Assembly (NCBI RefSeq): GCF_037392515.1 | Contig: NC_090290.1 | Location: 39,765,753-39,829,752, forward strand | Length of the DNA stretch: 64,000 nucleotides | Direction: 5' to 3' | From: Haliotis asinina | Taxonomy: Eukaryota > Mollusca > Gastropoda > Lepetellida > Haliotidae | Shown: positions 30,301 through 42,080 of the stretch, in pieces | Numbering within the stretch: the first letter of the stretch is position 1 | Layout: every line of letters starts with the position of its first letter | Position numbers and translations under genes: made by a program | The notes under the pieces: generated by a model | Database searches by the model: none | Told to the model about the DNA's origin: nothing | Seen by the model: the letters and a program-made list of their open reading frames with translations, nothing else

Positions 30301-32990
30301 TTAAAAGTGTGAAATCAATTTCTTGTGTCATGCTATCGCTATTATCAGCGAAATGTTCAAGTTACTCTGTAGCAGATACTCTAAACGTGACTTCGGCGTT
30401 AGGTATGAGACAAAATGCCCAATAAACGTTGAATGACAGGAGCACTTTTGTAATAGACAGGAATAGTTGGTTGGTTTGTGTTACACACCGCACTCAGCAA
30501 AATTCCAGTCTAGTGCGGCGGTCGTACATTATCGACTCTGACCAGACAAGATAGGGATGAACAGTATGAGCATAGATCAAATGGGATCCAATGACGTGTC
30601 AAGCAAGTCAGCGAGCCAGACCACCCGATCTTGTTTGTCACCTCACGAACATGTGTTGCAGAAGACCAGTTCTAACGCAGATCTTTACTGGTTGGAATTG
30701 TCTTGCAAGTTATCTGGCAATAGTGTGCACAAACTTAAGAACGCCGTCATATAACTCTGTACTCATGCGTGCAGCGTTAAGTACATGCCAAATGTTATCG
30801 CTTTAGACTGCTCATAGGTAAATAAAATGGCATCAGCTTGTCAAACAACAATAAACAGGCAAATAATGTCTCATGCATTGATTTAAATGCTGACATTTCT
30901 TGAAAGTGCCGGCATAATAATGGTTGCAATATCTCTAATTACAATGCAAATGGTAAGCTAAATGCGAATATTTGCTTTGGACTGGCTCAAAACATTTTCT
31001 CAGTTCGGTGTCAGCGGAATTGAAGGTCAAGGTCATGCTAGGTAAATGTATCCATTACCCATGCTGAGAACGTCTCTCTTGGCCAGTGTCACGCTGACCT
31101 CTGTGGATGCGGTACCATCGTGTAAGAGTTGTTATTGTAGGGAGCACAAGTTCCGGTGGCTATACTATTATGAGAGTAACATTCCATTCCAGAATGTAAT
31201 TTTCAAATACTTTCCTTTGTCAGAAATTATTAGTGAAAGCATTTATCAAGCGCGCTTTTCCAGGCTAGATATCGTGCTCAAAGTGCACAGTCTGATCATT
31301 ATTACTCCTGATAACCCAAGGAGCCTGTGAGGGGCTAAGAGATTAATAATCTAATGACTTTTTTCACCGTGTACCCAGTTTATGCTGGGTGAAACGAGGC
31401 AATTTTTAATAAACTCCCTCTTCCCTCGGGAGTCAAGCTGCCACACACGGTTGCCCATCCAAGGACTCTTCGCGCCAAACGTTACCTAACTGCAAGTAAA
31501 CTTTATGCACATGAACACACATCTGCACACACAGGACCGTCTGTATGTGAACGACTGAATGTCGTTTTACCCCTTGCCAGCAATTATTCAGCTATTCACG
31601 ACGAGAACCTGTCAGCACTAAATCCTACATGTGTATGCAAAGGACAGATCTTAAGGACAATGTAAAATACCAATCACATATCATAACACTAAAAATGAAG
31701 GCTTTGTTAAAAAATGTCTTTTCATGAAGAGCAATTTCCGTTAAAAATCACAGAATCTTGTTGAAATGAACACGTGTAAATTGTTTTAAAGTACAAACAT
31801 TAAAGTATGTACACGTATTAATACGGTATCCACACAGGCTAATGTTTCATGGTAGACTGAGGTGGAGGGAATACACAATGGAAGCACCCTATCACGCCAT
31901 ACTTCTCTAAAATCAGTATTGCTTTCTCTCCTTAATGCTGTCAGCCCTCAGCGAAGCTACCGTATAATTCATTCCGGAAAATATTACGTATTAAGATTAC
32001 AGTGTGAAATTCGAATGAATTAATGCAACGTTGCATTAAATCGACCTTCGCGCTCCCTCTCCCGACCGAATTTCATTTCAAGCGAACTCCATAGTTATAT
32101 CCCTTGGTACACTCTTTACGAATATCGTACAAATCGATATACGATCGAGGCTAGTTCGGCAAACGCTGACAACACCGCGTGCGACAGTTTTCGATGTACG
32201 GAGCAATCGTTACAATCCATAAGCAGCAAGTGTTAACTGTTTGTTAGCCGTTCCCCTCGAAAATTTAATTATCGCTTACAGGCAACCCCTGAACTATAAT
32301 ACGTCTCTTTCGCATCAACAGGAAGCTAAAGTGAGTGCATATGCCACACAATACACATTTTAGACCAACGCCTTTTCGAGAAAGCGTGACATTGTGCCTT
32401 TAAAAGTAAATAACATGTTAACTGTGAATACAACACCATCTGTTCGACAGCAGACACTGGATTTGTTACTGCAGATGGACGGTTGAATATTATGTATGAA
32501 TGCAGTTCGTTTACAGTTTGTTAATACAAACTTGACTGTCAACATTAATACACATAATGTCATATAACAGAGCTGCAATCAGTATAAAGGATCCCACTGG
32601 GTACTGTTGTTTGTTCCAGAGCAGGATTTACTTCTATGAATGACACTAACTTAAAAATAGCTGATAGCCTGTAGACAAAATAAAAATAAATAAAAAATAA
32701 AAATTAAAAAAAAAAACAAAGAAAGAAAGAAAAGAAGAAATATAATGCATGAAAGGACAAACTAGGACACGCATTTTTCTTATGGGGGACATATTCACTT
32801 TATGATAGGGTCCTTATTCTCGCATCAAGGATCAAATATCAAGGAGAACTTTTGTATTTCAGTTGTGCGAACTAACCCCGCATTTTGACCTCAGCTACAG
32901 CCTCGGGAACTCAACACAAGCTAGCTTCATACAGGACCCCACTTTCGGTCTTGTCCTAGCTTACAACGTCTCTGATATCTACGACAGCAG
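27254..32990 (+). CDS. Probable secreted MRH-domain (mannose-6-phosphate-receptor homology) protein, three exons, 3' end unresolved
   Basis: Exons 27254-27390, 29692-29785 and 32863-32990 join in phase (119 residues through a split Arg). A short signal-peptide-like start (MFPKTLCLLAHLLAARG) is followed by Cys-IAVTDDGVIDLRPLANND, 'RFSWNPCYNF', 'CRQVELCEL', 'YSLGNSTQASF' and 'GLVLAYN', the order of conserved elements in MRH/CI-MPR repeats (IDLxPL, WNPC, xVxxC, LG, LxLxY). Members bind mannose-6-phosphate or high-mannose glycans in the secretory pathway. The final exon is ambiguous: acceptors at 33093 and 39930 both give short in-phase tails. Much shorter than a whole receptor, so it may be a lone domain or an incomplete model. 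Confidence 0.6.
27971..28193 (+). repeat. SINE A copy
   Basis: Nearly full-length plus-strand copy in intron 1 of the MRH gene, from 'gactcgtgaaggtccc' to 'tgcactcactcaa'. Internal deletion near the 'tggttcagaccaccgcc' junction. Confidence 0.75.
28194..29141. other. MRH intron 1, nothing recognised
   Basis: Open frames of up to 107 codons (28092-28415) overlap the SINE and show no domain. No other repeat family recognised. Confidence 0.45.
29142..29624 (-). other. Unrecognised 160-codon open frame in MRH intron 1
   Basis: Minus-strand frame with a hydrophobic N-terminus and no domain I recognise. Its 5' part contains two direct copies of 'gtacattgaaaataata' (29545 and 29577, plus strand), suggesting a repeat rather than a gene. 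Confidence 0.2.
29692..29785 (+). CDS. MRH gene exon 2
   Basis: Acceptor 'gtttcttccag'; one base completes Arg, then 31 codons including 'RFSWNPCYNFDEQGC'. The donor gttgtg is weak, but it is the one that keeps frame with exon 3. Confidence 0.6.
29829..29975 (+). repeat. SINE B copy
   Basis: A clean tRNA-like head 'ggggtagccatgtggttaaa' with box B 'cgggttcgaattcc', ending with an 'aatattggtaaaagcggc' tail. It begins about 44 bases after exon 2 of the MRH gene. Confidence 0.85.
30240..30360 (+). repeat. SINE B copy, degraded
   Basis: Recognisable head 'aggggtagtgtagatgtgtt' and body 'agtgtgaaatcaatttcttg'; the tail is lost. Confidence 0.5.
30472..30700 (-). repeat. SINE A copy
   Basis: Minus-strand SINE A with an intact body and a worn tail and head. 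Confidence 0.7.
30701..32862. other. MRH intron 2, nothing recognised
   Basis: Over 2 kb with only short open frames (31046-31330, 32360-32578) lacking domains, and an A-rich tract at 32676-32740. Confidence 0.45.
32863..32990 (+). CDS. MRH gene exon 3
   Basis: Acceptor 'tttgtatttcag', 42 codons plus two bases, donor gtgaaa. Carries 'LCELTPHFDLSYSLGN' and 'FGLVLAYNVSD', the beta-strand region with two N-glycosylation sequons. Confidence 0.6.
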
Positions 32991-33099
32991 GTGAAATAGC
33001 TGGTAATTTTGCTGGCGTTGACAACACATAAGTTCCTCTCATATTCCCACTATGTGTGCACGTAGATATCTTCCTCATCTTTGCTCTGTTTAGATACAT

Positions 33100-33749
33100 T
33101 CGACCATCTGTCCAGCCTTCAGAAATATAGTTCGGTCACCAAGTTACTTCTCATGGCGTTCAACGACAAATAGTAGGCCCAACTGCATTTCTGTTTAATG
33201 GACATGACATTGACACTCCAGAAAAAAGAATCAATTAATTTTAAAAGATGAGCATACCCTGTGTAAAGACAATGTCCTGGGCAAATTTGCAAACAAGTTC
33301 CTAGTGTTTAACTTAGGGTCTAGTGGGATGACTACCCTAGATTCTGGCGGTATATTGTCCCCCATTGGTTGCACATATGATCAATGGTAATACGTGCTTA
33401 TCATGGTTGGATCGAGTCTTCTCACTAGTGATTTTAGAAGCATGTAAACTCTCAATGCCGAAAGTCCCGAGAAGATTTAGGTTAATGTTAGTTCCTGATG
33501 TTCTGTTAGTACACAAGTCGGCCTTTGAGGGCTAGGGTTTCGTGTTGCCCATGTTATTGCAGGTGTCGTTCTGGCCCAGAAGGATAGGATTGTGTCAGAT
33601 GGTTAGTTTGAAACATTGCAAACATTATGTTTCAGAACTTCGATAATCCGGCTTATATGTGATGTAAATGAAGAAGGCTTGTTGAAAGTTGTCGAAGATG
33701 ACCCAAGCCAACAATATGTACGTACACCTGACATCCTCAATATTTAATG
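33100..33749. other. No recognised gene
   Basis: A strong acceptor at 33091-33093 is followed by twelve in-phase codons and a stop, one possible end for the MRH gene. Nothing else is recognised. Confidence 0.3.
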
Positions 33750-33898
33750 GTCGGGAGTGGTTAAAGCGTTCCATTGTCACGCCGAAGAACCTGGTTCGAT
33801 TCCCCACGTGGATTCCATGTGGGAAGCCAATTTCTTGTGTACCCTGTCGTGATCGTACTGAAATATCGCTAAAAGCGGCGTAAAACTAAACTCACTTA
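33750..33898 (+). repeat. SINE B copy
   Basis: 'gggagtggttaaagcg' head, box B 'ctggttcgattcc', body, and a complete tail 'aaaagcggcgtaaaactaaa' with one ACTC. Confidence 0.85.
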
Positions 33899-34080
33899 AG
33901 CAATAGTCAAACATTCGATACAATAACGACAGTAAAGGATACGTGGCAAACAATAAGCATAATGAAGTCGTTGATCGCAATCTGGCAATTTGCTGCTGAT
34001 CACAACAGATACAGTGATGACCAATGACTGTTTGATAGAGAATCATATACAGATAATCGTACAGGCAACATGTGTACAAG

Positions 34081-34414
34081 GAGATATTCATATTTATGTG
34101 TGAAAGATTGAGTAGAGATATTAACATGCAAGTGTGAAAGATTGTGTAGAGATATTCATATTTATGTGTGAAAGATTGAGTAGAGATATTCACGTGCAAG
34201 TGTGAAAGATTGTGTAGAGATATTCATATTTATGTGTGAAAGATTGAGTAGAGATATTCATATTTATGTGTAAAAGATTGAGTAGAGATATTCACATGCA
34301 AGTGTGAAAGATTGTGTAGAGATATTCATATTTATGTGTGAAAGATTGAGTAGAGATATTCACATGCAAGTGTGAAAGATTGTGTAGATATTCATATGTA
34401 TGTGTCAAAGGATG
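34081..34414. repeat. 34-bp tandem repeat with alternating A/B monomers
   Basis: Nine 34-bp units plus a partial tenth. Two monomer types, 'gagatattcatatttatgtg' and 'gagatattcacatgcaagtg', run in the order A-B-A-B-A-A-B-A-B-(A), a 68-bp higher-order repeat with one A duplication. Minus-strand open frames here come only from the repeat. Confidence 0.9.
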
Positions 34415-34795
34415 TATGGCAAATATTTGCTCTGTGATGAATTTATCAGGCTGACTGACAACACTACGCCTAGCTAACATAACGAGACGTAAATATGTAG
34501 AAGCACCAGAGTACGTCTATAGAATATTCTTTTGAATATAACAATGCAGGTAGAAACTTGGCCAGGTGGTTCGGATGTTTTTATACCTTTATGTTCGATA
34601 TGATTGTGTTATATACTCGGAGATGCAGTCTTGATTATTGGTAAATACCGGATGCTCATCTTTCTGTTAGTCATTGATTGCTCATACGAAAGAACCTAAA
34701 TGTGTGCCACCTACACGTTAATTCACTGTATATTTGATATTTCCATAATTAGTTCTTCAAAAGCTTCCTTGATATTCAGCCTAAATAGCATGACA

Positions 34796-34872
34796 CACCG
34801 ACACGCACACATTCACGCACTCACTCACGCAAGCACGCACACATTCACGCACTCACTCACTCACGCACGCAT

Positions 34873-34907
<35 letters not shown>

Positions 34908-34910
34908 CTG
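34796..34910. repeat. (ACGC)n / ACTC-rich microsatellite
   Basis: Tetranucleotide tract, pure ACGC at its right end and mixed with ACTC at the left. It lies just upstream of a LINE 3' fragment. Confidence 0.9.
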
Positions 34911-34963
34911 TGGCTAGGTAATTTCATGTAAAGTTATATTCGAGTGGGAAATGGGATTTAACT

Positions 34964-35104
34964 TTGTATCTGTGATAGTTTAGTTGTTTTACCGTCCTTC
35001 GTAGACAGATGTTTTTACTGTACCTTTAATTATTATATATTGACCTATTCACAATATGGCTGAAATCATGCCCACGTGACTTAATTTTTTAACTCACTAA
35101 CTCG
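34964..35104 (+). mobile_element. 5'-truncated copy of the main LINE (last ~140 bp)
   Basis: Matches the extreme 3' end of the three long LINEs: 'atctgtgatagtttagttgt', 'ttttaccgtccttcgtagac', 'acaatatggctgaaat', then aactcactaactc. Dead on arrival. Confidence 0.8.
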
Positions 35105-35399
35105 TCTGGGAAGACATATGAACTTTAAACAACATGCACCCTAGCCTGTTTGAAATATTGAAACGTTGATATGAGTGCTGAGGAGGAGATATTCTAATAT
35201 ACCCATTATTAGAAATACAAAATATGAATGAATGAATGAATGAATCATGTTATCATCTCATGTATTTTATTTTCAATCATTTTGTAAGTTGTACGATGTA
35301 GACGGTATTACCTAAATGGCACATTCACGTAAATGCGACTCTGAAATACTTTGTCTTAATGCCCTCAAATAACGCTATCACGATGGATACTCACATATA
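35105..35399. other. No recognised gene
   Basis: Contains a short (AATG)n tract at 35224-35245 and nothing else recognisable. Confidence 0.45.
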
Positions 35400-35880
35400 A
35401 CAGCGAGTTCGTCATGACGATCATAATGAATACTTAATGACCTCAGACAGGACGATCACAGCGAATACTTAATGACCTCGAGCTCAGACAGGACGATAAC
35501 AGCGAATACTTAATGACCTCAGACAGGACGACCACAGTGGATACTTAATGGCCTCAGACAGAACGATCACAGAGAATGCTTAATGACCTCAGACAGAACG
35601 ATCACGGTGAACACATAATGACCTCAGACAGGACGATCACAACGGATACTTAATGACCTCAGACAGGAAGATCACGATGCACACAAAATGACTTTCAACA
35701 GGACGATCTCAGTGAACATGTATTGACCTCAAACAGGACGATCACAGTGAATGCTTGATGACCTTAAATATTGCGATGAAATAACACGATTACAATGATT
35801 ATTTCGTGGTCTCACATATGACGTCCTCAGTGGATACATCAAATAGGATGACCTCAAATAGGATGATCACAGTGTAAATA
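35400..35880. repeat. Degenerate ~35-bp tandem array
   Basis: About a dozen diverged units around 'gacgatcacagcgaatactt' followed by 'aatgacctcagacag'. Best preserved at 35440-35680; degenerate at both ends. Confidence 0.8.
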
Positions 35881-36707
35881 TAAGATATGCTTCAAATGTA
35901 AATATAATTTCGGTCCAACTCGCATAGCTGCACAAAAGTGCACACAGGCCATGTTTTCGATGACAGCAACTCTTGCAGATGAGAAATCCATTCTTAATTT
36001 GTGCCCACAGTGCGTTTTCACTGATGCGCGCCGTTGATTGTTTTACGGTGATGATTGTTTTTTTGTTGTCTCGCGTGTTTATCCGACAACAATCAAATTC
36101 TTTTATCACATTAATAATACATATATCGAGTTTTGTTGATTGGACAGAAATTACAATACATAAATTTATTTTCTCCGAGATGAACTCAAGTCCTAATATT
36201 ATGTACATATCGTATTGACAGATAAATGTTGACAAGCGGATATCAAATATTATATTTATGACATTTTATGTCCCTTGTAATGTAAACGTGAAAAAAACCG
36301 CTTTGTGAATTGCATACAAATATAATTGTTCATACATGGTTCCATTTCATCACGTGATCAACATTTGTGTAGCTCACACGTATAGCAGCGTGTTATGACT
36401 TCATATATTTATCTGTAGTTATTTATCTGTCGTCCCAACAAATCTAAACTGTAGGAGTCAGCAGGGATTTGCGCACCCTTGGTAATACCCCAGCACAACC
36501 GTTCAAGATATTGAAACCATCTTGTATTTTCCTGAACCTTGTTTGGTAAACAAGTGCAATGTATATTTGGCACAAGAATACAATACACATTGGATGAAAA
36601 AACATTCAACATCATATTCATGCAAAAATATATTTCAATCTAATATTGCACGAATGCTTCAAAACTAGTAATACAGGTTCTGAAGTGATGATATTATGAG
36701 ATATTAG
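35881..36707. other. No recognised gene
   Basis: Overlapping open frames on opposite strands (35867-36235 minus, 35973-36218 plus) without domains. No repeat recognised. Confidence 0.4.
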
Positions 36708-36917
36708 TGAGTGAGTTTAGTTTTATGCCGCACTCACCAATATTCCAGCTATATGGCGGCGGTCTATAAATAATCAAGTGTGGACCAGACAAGCCAGTGA
36801 TCACCAACAACAACTGGGAACCGATGACATGTGCCAGCCAAGTCAGCGAGTCTGACCACCCGATCCCGTTAGTCGTGGGTTGCTGTAAGCATATTCTACC
36901 CCGGACCTCCTCGGGTA
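36708..36917 (-). repeat. SINE A copy with probable target-site duplication
   Basis: Minus-strand copy with an internal deletion. 'tgagatatta' occurs immediately before (about 36698) and after (about 36920) the element and is a likely duplication. Confidence 0.8.
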
Positions 36918-37042
36918 AATGAGATATTATGATGGTTGAAGAATTAGTGAGGGAGTTAGAATTATAAAGTTAAAGTTATTTTTCGTGTGGGCAATGTTAC
37001 ACACGATCGATGAAGTTATTCATTTTGCAAAATCTGCAAAAG

Positions 37043-37103
37043 TGAGCGTGTTTAGTTTTACGCCTCACTCAGCAATACTCCATCTATACGGCGGTGGACA
37101 GTA
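37043..37103 (-). repeat. SINE A 3' fragment
   Basis: Only the tail and the last 50 bases ('ttttacgcctcactcagcaa') remain. Confidence 0.65.
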
Positions 37104-37329
37104 AAGCAGTTTTGTGATATCATGCTACTGTGGACGTATTATCACCACATATACGTATGTTATCGAACTAAGACGTATCGTGGTAGGTTAAGACCTGTGG
37201 CAAACAAGTTTTATGCATATATCTTAGCATTAAACATCGTGTCCGAGCGCAAATTTCGAAGCGACGAAAGCCGAGATGTCATCTTCATTACTTTACACGA
37301 TCGCACAGTTAGGATGGAAAATTCAGTAT

Positions 37330-39802
37330 GTTATAATGTTTGTTTGAACACTGTATGAGTACTGTAGTTTTATTCTTCAGTTTATTCGCGATTGTTATGA
37401 GGACGACGGCGGTGATCGTTATAATGTTTGTTTGAACACTGTATGAGTACTGTAGTTTTATTCTTCAGTTTATTCGCGATTGTTATGAGGACGACGGCGG
37501 TGATCGTTATAATGTTGGTTTGAACACTGTATGAGTACTGTAGTTTTATTCTTCAGTTTATTCGCGATTGTTATGAGGACGACGGCGGTGATCGTTATAA
37601 TGTTGGTTTGAACACTGTATGAGTACTGTAGTTTTATTCTTCAGTTTATTCGCGATTGTTATGAGGACGACGGCGGTGATCGTTATAATGTTGGTTTGAA
37701 CACTGTATGAGTACTGTAGTTTTATTCTTCAGTTTATTCGCGATTGTTATGAGGACGACGGCGGTGATCGTTATAATGTTGGTTTGAACACTGTATGAGT
37801 ACTGTAGTTTTATTCTTCAGTTTATTCGCGATTGTTATGAGGACGACGGCGGTGATCGTTATAATGTTGGTTTGAACACTGTATGAGTACTGTAGTTTTA
37901 TTCTTCAGTTTATTCGCGATTGTTATGAGGACGACGGCGGTGATCGTTATAATGTTGGTTTGAACACTGTATGAGTACTGTAGTTTTATTCTTCAGTTTA
38001 TTCGCGATTGTTATGAGGACGACGGCGGTGATCGTTATAATGTTGGTTTGAACACTGTATGAGTACTGTAGTTTTATTCTTCAGTTTATTCGCGATTGTT
38101 ATGAGGACGACGGCGGTGATCGTTATAATGTTGGTTTGAACACTGTATGAGTACTGTAGTTTTATTCTTCAGTTTATTCGCGATTGTTATGAGGACGACG
38201 GCGGTGATCGTTATAATGTTGGTTTGAACACTGTATGAGTACTGTAGTTTTATTCTTCAGTTTATTCGCGATTGTTATGAGGACGACGGCGGTGATCGTT
38301 ATAATGTTGGTTTGAACACTGTATGAGTACTGTAGTTTTATTCTTCAGTTTATTCGCGATTGTTATGAGGACGACGGCGGTGATCGTTATAATGTTGGTT
38401 TGAACACTGTATGAGTACTGTAGTTTTATTCTTCAGTTTATTCGCGATTGTTATGAGGACGACGGCGGTGATCGTTATAATGTTGGTTTGAACACTGTAT
38501 GAGTACTGTAGTTTTATTCTTCAGTTTATTCGCGATTGTTATGAGGACGACGGCGGTGATCGTTATAATGTTGGTTTGAACACTGTATGAGTACTGTAGT
38601 TTTATTCTTCAGTTTATTCGCGATTGTTATGAGGACGACGGCGGTGATCGTTATAATGTTGGTTTGAACACTGTATGAGTACTGTAGTTTTATTCTTCAG
38701 TTTATTCGCGATTGTTATGAGGACGACGGCGGTGATCGTTATAATGTTGGTTTGAACACTGTATGAGTACTGTAGTTTTATTCTTCAGTTTATTCGCGAT
38801 TGTTATGAGGACGACGGCGGTGATCGTTATAATGTTGGTTTGAACACTGTATGAGTACTGTAGTTTTATTCTTCAGTTTATTCGCGATTGTTATGAGGAC
38901 GACGGCGGTGATCGTTATAATGTTGGTTTGAACACTGTATGAGTACTGTAGTTTTATTCTTCAGTTTATTCGCGATTGTTATGAGGACGACGGCGGTGAT
39001 CGTTATAATGTTGGTTTGAACACTGTATGAGTACTGTAGTTTTATTCTTCAGTTTATTCGCGATTGTTATGAGGACGACGGCGGTGATCGTTATAATGTT
39101 GGTTTGAACACTGTATGAGTACTGTAGTTTTATTCTTCAGTTTATTCGCGATTGTTATGAGGACGACGGCGGTGATCGTTATAATGTTGGTTTGAACACT
39201 GTATGAGTACTGTAGTTTTATTCTTCAGTTTATTCGCGATTGTTATGAGGACGACGGCGGTGATCGTTATAATGTTGGTTTGAACACTGTATGAGTACTG
39301 TAGTTTTATTCTTCAGTTTATTCGCGATTGTTATGAGGACGACGGCGGTGATCGTTATAATGTTGGTTTGAACACTGTATGAGTACTGTAGTTTTATTCT
39401 TCAGTTTATTCGCGATTGTTATGAGGACGACGGCGGTGATCGTTATAATGTTGGTTTGAACACTGTATGAGTACTGTAGTTTTATTCTTCAGTTTATTCG
39501 CGATTGTTTTGAGGACGACGGCGGTGATCGTTATAATGTTTGTTTGAACACTGTATGAGTACTGTAGTTTTATTCTTCAGTTTATTCGCGATTGTTATGA
39601 GGACGACGGCGGTGATCGTTATAATGTTGGTTTGAACACTGTATGAGTACTGTAGTTTTATTCTTCAGTTTATTCGCGATTGTTATGAGGACGACGGCGG
39701 TGATCGTTATAATGTTGGTTTGAACACTGTATGAGTACTGTAGTTTTATTCTTCAGTTTATTCGCGATTGTTATGAGGACGACGGCGGTGATCGTTATAA
39801 TG
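37330..39802. repeat. 88-bp satellite, 28 units
   Basis: A unit starting 'gttataatgttggtttgaac' repeats with a constant 88-bp period; 39794 minus 37330 is exactly 28 x 88. Units are almost identical. Units 1, 2 and 26 carry a T where the others have G ('gtttgtttg'), and unit 25 has an A-to-T change in 'gattgttat'. A 9-bp partial unit closes the array. Each unit has in-frame stops, so it is not coding. Confidence 0.97.
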
Positions 39803-40125
39803 AAGATAGTGTTATTGACCACATTCATTCGATACTTGAATATTTCTCTTACATCGTAGGGCATGGTGTAGTACCTATGCACTCAATATACATACACCCT
39901 TTATTCGTTCCGTTAACATTTTTCTCCCATTTTCAGAACTTCATCCTAAGAAGTAAGCACTGCTGTCCCAAGACGCAGTCTAAACAGTCCACCTGAACAA
40001 GACTCGTAGGAATAAACTGCAGTCTTCACGTCTGTAAAGAGCACATGTTATTTGACGCCGTAGCTACCATTATTCTGCCGTGCTGTTTGTAAGTTTGAAG
40101 ATACAAGTATATTGTGACTGAAACG
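39803..40125. other. No confirmed gene; possible terminal MRH exon
   Basis: A strong acceptor (ttctcccattttcag, ending 39935) is followed by a short frame that would join the MRH exon 3 phase and stop after four codons, with AATAAA at 40011-40016. Suggestive only. Confidence 0.25.
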
Positions 40126-40220
40126 TGGTTGACTGAGTCTGTGCAGCTTTACGTCGCTTTCATCAATATTCCAGCAATATCAAGGCTTTGGACACTGTGG
40201 TTTTAACCATAAGGCTAACC
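40126..40220 (-). repeat. SINE B fragment
   Basis: Tail and body part ('cgctttcatcaatattccag' side) of a minus-strand SINE B, immediately left of LINE copy 2. Confidence 0.5.
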
Positions 40221-40816
40221 CTCTCCCCCTCTCTCTTCTACACGGTCATTTACTCTTTGGCACCCGTGGTGGGTGCTGGGTAACGCCAAGAGTTTGCCAA
40301 CACCCCCGTTGTGGACCCGGGGGGATATTTGGTCCACCAACCCGTTTGCCGTGGGTTGCGGCCCTGTGTCGGTGGAGGACGGGAGTCTGGGGGTTGAGAG
40401 CACTGGGGACCTGTGACCGCGTTCCCTTTGCTCAACACACCCCTTCGACCCTTACTTCACCTAGACGGGTGGTTGAATGGGCCCGGTTCAACCAATCGGC
40501 TGGTCACGCCAAGCCCTAAGTGTTACATTTTGTAATGTAAAAATTTGAAAATTTTATCCTTGTAAGTCTTGGCAAATTTTTGGACCCTCACAATTTCAAA
40601 TATACACTTTCATGTTTTTGCCTAGAGTCCTATGCCCAGAAGGCGGTGGCTCATGGGCCAATCTGGTGGAATGATTAAACTTTAATTTTTCTGCTGGAGT
40701 ATATCATCCGGGTATCCTTGGTGCTGCAAGCTGGAGATCCGCTTGTTTTTAGCATTGTCCTCGTGATACTCCGTGGTGGGTGGGGAGCTCGGATGATGAA
40801 CCAATAAATACTAACC

Positions 40817-42080
40817 ATGGAATACCAAACCCCTACCAAAAAGACAAAACGTCCACTTGACATTGATCTTGTTGATACTGAACACAGATCTACTAAAGCA
40901 TTTGACTACTGGCCACGCTTTATCGTAATTGAGACTGAAATTGAATCCTTTTGCGGTATCCAAGGGAATACAAGGAATTGCGGGTGAAGTCAAAAACATC
41001 AGACGCTTGCGTTCAGGTGCTTTAGTTGTTGAATGTAGTTAGCGGCAGCAAGCCACGAACCTGATGGCGATTGACTCGTTTGTGAACATTCCTGTGTTGG
41101 TCTCAGCACACAGAACTTTGAACACCAGTAAAGGAATAGTGCGAGACCGTGATCACTTATTTGCTGATATGACAGAATTTGATATCGTGTCAGAGATGAA
41201 GGATCAAGGAGTCACTTTTGTTAAGCGATTCAAAACTCGTAGAAATAATGAAACCCTTGAGACAAACACATACCTGTTTTCCTTTTCGTGTCCAATTGCT
41301 CCAAAATCAATAAAGGCTGGCTACTGTAACATCAATGTGGATACTTACATTCCTAATCCTTTAAGATGCTTTACATGCCAAAGATACGGCCATGGTGTCA
41401 ATACATGTAAATCATCTGTTACATGTGCTCACTGTAGCGAAAAAACTCTCACGACGGAAGACTGCAACAGCACTTTCAAAAAATGTACTAATTGTGAAGG
41501 AAATCACTCATCCTTCTCAAAAGAGTGTCCCATTTGGAAATAGCAAATGGAAATCAACAAAATAAAATTTACACAAGACATTAGTTTTGCTGAAGCCAAA
41601 AAACAAGTGCAAAAATCTGAAACTTATGCTTCCGTATCTCGATCAACGTCTGATACAGCCAAAATAACCAAAATGTCTATGAGCTGTCAAACCAACTGGA
41701 CATGGATAAATACTGATTCACCTCAGATTCTGTCACCTGAAATATCCACTCAGACTGCGGAAGTACTTCCAGACTCATCCCGTATTCAGGATGCATCTAT
41801 ATCTAAGGCATCTAAATCCCACTCACAGTCTAAATCTGATTCTCAAACAAATGCGAAAGACATTGCAAAACACCCGGTAAAATCAAGAAATGTATCTTCA
41901 TCACAAAAATGTCAAAATGGCAGAGCCTCGAAAGGTTCAACAAACAAAATCCAGCTGTTTAACAAATTTGGATCGTTGGAGGACATGGATGTGTCCGAAA
42001 ATATCACCCACAGGGCACATAGCTTGTCGCCCTCTAGAAAGGCAAGGGGTAGATCCCCAATAAATCCCCCCAAAAGATAG
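40817..42080 (+). pseudogene. LINE copy 2 ORF1, disrupted
   Basis: The ATG at 40817 (MEYQTPTKKTKR...) appears to preserve the family's original ORF1 start. An early small deletion near 40940 shifts the frame, a stop lies near 41040, and a TAG at 41541-41543 splits the rest into 41064-41543 and 41547-42080. Three knuckles are present (CFTCQRYGHGVNTC; CAHCSEKTLTTEDC, in which the expected His is lost; CTNCEGNHSSFSKEC). The final TAG overlaps an ATA rather than an ATG for ORF2. Confidence 0.85.

Noticed and set aside
34081-34414. Coding repeat protein on the minus strand (HTYEYL-type repeats)
   Set aside because: The open frames arise from a 34-bp tandem repeat with no start context, and the frame is not held over the array.
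37330-39802. CRISPR-like array
   Set aside because: Units are contiguous with no variable spacers, the period is 88 bp, and the context is animal DNA; it is a satellite.
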